A stretch of DNA of 64,000 nt from the NCBI GenBank assembly GCA_016110215.1, contig JADWQD010000009.1, positions 1,490,093-1,554,092 on the forward strand, given 5' to 3'. The translations under genes were made by a program, and so were the position numbers. Under the pieces are notes generated by a model, which was given only the letters and a program-made list of their open reading frames with translations, had not been told where the DNA came from and did no database searches. Below, piece after piece: positions 63,447 through 64,000 of this stretch. The number at the start of each line of letters is the position of its first letter. Within the stretch, counting starts at the first letter, position 1. Source of the DNA: Capronia americana (Eukaryota; Ascomycota; Eurotiomycetes; Chaetothyriales; Herpotrichiellaceae).

Positions 63447-64000
63447 ATGGCTCAGAAAAGAAACGTCACGTTTGCGCAGGAGTTCGCCGCCGGTAAGTCA
63501 CTGAGAGGAAGGGCGAAAGCGTGGATTTGCACTAATTAAGTACCGTCTTGTTATTTCAGGGGCTGGAGCAGGTGTTTCTGAGGTATGCTACGATAGTCTC
63601 GTCGCGTGGCTGAGAGTGTGCTGACTTGAAGCTGCCGGTTCTCAGATTCTGATCATGTTCGGACCATATCACCGAGGACATATTATTGAAGAATGCCAGC
63701 TGACGTGTCGACGTAGGTATCCTCTGGATGTCGTCAAGACGAGGTTGTACGTATTTGACTATCAAAATCAACTATTTCATCTACACACTTTCTGACTCCT
63801 GGGAAGACAGCTGCAGCAATCAAAGAGTGCCTCGACAGAGTCCTACCGTGGAGTGGTGGATTGCTTTTCCAAAATCATCAGACATGAAGGGTTGGTATTC
63901 GTGTCCCGCTCCGATGTTCAGAGCAAATCGCCGACTACATTCGCAGGTTCGGACGCCTATATCGAGGCATTACCGTTCCCATCCTGATGGAAACACCAAA
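63447..64000 (+). CDS. Mitochondrial 2-oxodicarboxylate carrier (ODC-type), 5' part
   Basis: Truncated by the window end. Visible exons: 63447-63492, 63560-63582, 63646-63656 (11 nt), 63717-63746, 63807-63890 and 63947 onward, all phase-consistent. The product starts MAQKRNVTFAQEFAAGAGAG, then VSEILIMYPLDVVKTRLQLQ, the first carrier signature PxDxxKxR, then SYRGVVDCFSKIIRHEG and FGRLYRGITVPILMETPK. The last phrase and the start are typical of Odc1/Odc2, which exchange 2-oxoadipate and 2-oxoglutarate across the mitochondrial inner membrane. In this cluster it could import or export oxoadipate produced from aromatic rings. Five introns in the first 500 bases and an 11-nt exon are unusual but the frame holds throughout. 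Confidence 0.88.

Overview
The window is nuclear DNA of a filamentous ascomycete (Pezizomycotina). Genes are interrupted by short introns (about 45-160 nt) with GT..AG ends and CTAAC/CTGAC-like branch sites. Base composition is mixed (about 50% G+C). The families are fungal: a HET-domain protein, a C2H2 plus fungal-type transcription factor, an NAD-glutamate dehydrogenase of GDH2 type, and a bifunctional ADE2. The aromatic-degradation genes and the feel of the proteins suggest Eurotiomycetes, possibly a black yeast of the Chaetothyriales. That placement is inference. No tRNA, rRNA, CRISPR array or intact transposon was recognised.

Left and centre (1-44277) hold ordinary housekeeping and accessory genes: the C-terminus of a Doa10-type E3 ligase, an omega-like glutathione transferase, a reticulon with a long helical tail, a large protein with an N-terminal ubiquitin-like domain, an HSL-type alpha/beta hydrolase, a HET protein, NAD-GDH, a STIMATE-family vacuolar membrane protein, VPS62, a TFIIIC triple-barrel subunit, ADE2, splicing factor p14 (SF3B6), a PHD-JmjC demethylase, a PMP47/ANT1-like carrier, SND2, a possible secreted protein with an apparent frameshift, an F-box protein and a conserved 263-aa fungal protein.

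Right part (44830-64000) looks like a catabolic gene cluster for hydroxyquinol (1,2,4-trihydroxybenzene). It contains a C2H2/fungal_trans regulator, maleylacetate reductase, a 3-oxoacyl-CoA thiolase, a nitroreductase, an intradiol (hydroxyquinol 1,2-) dioxygenase, an NmrA-like protein, a PcaB-like lyase, a SCOT-type CoA-transferase, a class III CoA-transferase with a missing splice acceptor, and a 2-oxodicarboxylate (ODC-type) mitochondrial carrier that runs off the right edge. Read as a pathway: hydroxyquinol -> maleylacetate (dioxygenase) -> 3-oxoadipate (reductase) -> 3-oxoadipyl-CoA (CoA-transferase) -> succinyl-CoA + acetyl-CoA (thiolase). The carrier could move the oxo-dicarboxylate into mitochondria. 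Several divergent promoters in this part carry short repeats or palindromes that could be operator sites.

Exon borders below were placed by hand from splice signals and reading-frame continuity. All start codons are predictions.
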